Source: VRUE01 sp035556755 | GTDB lineage: Bacteria; Actinomycetota; Thermoleophilia; Solirubrobacterales; 70-9 | NCBI GenBank assembly: GCA_035556755.1 | Contig: DATMEP010000109.1 | Location: forward strand, 1 to 46,535 | Reading direction: 5' to 3' | Length of the DNA: 46,535 nt | Part shown: one piece after another, positions 46,421 to 46,535 of the stretch | Layout of the letters: the number at the start of each line of letters is the position of its first letter | Position numbering within the stretch: the stretch's first letter is position 1 | Position numbers and translations under genes: made by a program | The notes under the pieces: generated by a model | What the model was told of the DNA's origin: nothing | The model's input: only the letters and a program-made list of their open reading frames with translations | Databases searched by the model: none

Positions 46421-46535
46421 GATCGCCTGCGGAGTTAGCTGTCGGGCTCGCGCTGAAAGAGATGCGCTACGGACGTTCTTCGTCCGATTCGCCCCCGGGA
46501 CCTGGAACTGCAACGGTCCCTGCGGTTCCTCCGCT
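46421..46535 (-). promoter_or_regulatory. c-di-AMP riboswitch (ydaO/yuaA type), 5' end cut
   Basis: On the minus strand the conserved blocks occur in order: GGAGGAACC (46532-46524), GGGGGCGAATC (46496-46486), a CGGACG/CGTCCG hairpin, and CCGACAGCTAACTCCGCAGG (46445-46426) leading into the 3' side of the closing stem. This is the ydaO/yuaA consensus, and position before an M23 hydrolase is a classic context. The 5' side of P1 lies beyond the window. The Shine-Dalgarno follows within 15 bases. Confidence 0.8.

Overview
The window is a GC-rich, densely packed stretch of an actinobacterial-type chromosome. GuaB3, a PyrF of the mycobacterial type, a CysO/CysM/Mec cysteine cluster, GTG/TTG starts and start/stop overlaps all fit Actinomycetota. 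The large secreted propeller proteins and the AbiEi/DUF559 protein resemble what I know from Solirubrobacterales (Thermoleophilia), but that rank is an inference from style, not a placement. No tRNA, rRNA, CRISPR array or transposase was seen.

Layout. (1) 1-3374, minus: a sensor kinase, and a NarL-type regulator overlapping a DHA2 efflux pump. A plus-strand AbiEi-winged-helix/DUF559 gene lies between them, with its start codon in the loop of a long perfect hairpin. (2) 3395-4378: palindromic site, htpX, terminator. (3) 4390-16839: an island of four secreted proteins: two very large translationally coupled surface proteins, a duplicated Cys-containing protein, and a subtilase whose catalytic domain is split by two LamG-like domains. 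(4) 16905-17686, minus: two small DNA-binding regulators. (5) 17864-21042: a cysteine cluster, rhodanese-MoeB, CysO, CysM, Mec-type JAMM protease and a DUF2007 protein. One 18-bp dyad precedes both the first gene and cysM, and CysO is encoded with an extra Cys after its Gly-Gly tail. (6) 21115-21617: a DUF4258/DUF2283 toxin-antitoxin-like pair. (7) 21652-29544, minus: a degenerate zincin, DUF1802, hydantoinase/oxoprolinase B and A, L-aspartate oxidase, a coiled-coil protein and a glycosyltransferase. (8) 29683-30736: an orphan Flp-like pilin and a VapBC module. (9) 30749-36811: rph, rdgB, a CDF transporter, a highly structured intergenic element, a Roadblock-like protein, a small protein, tldD and tldE. 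(10) 36896-43405: HU, pyrF (probable CTG start), LysM, D,D-carboxypeptidase and PfkB kinase in one overlapping chain, then guaB3 and guaA. (11) 43429-46535: a 9-TM protein with presenilin-like motifs, then minus-strand ZIP transporter, Fur-family regulator with a Fur-like box, and an M23 peptidase under a c-di-AMP (ydaO/yuaA) riboswitch cut by the window edge.

The genes form short coupled operons. The most coherent system is the protein-thiocarboxylate cysteine pathway. The least explained items are the structured element at 33005-33243, the presenilin-like protein, and the hairpin that presents the start codon of the DUF559 gene.
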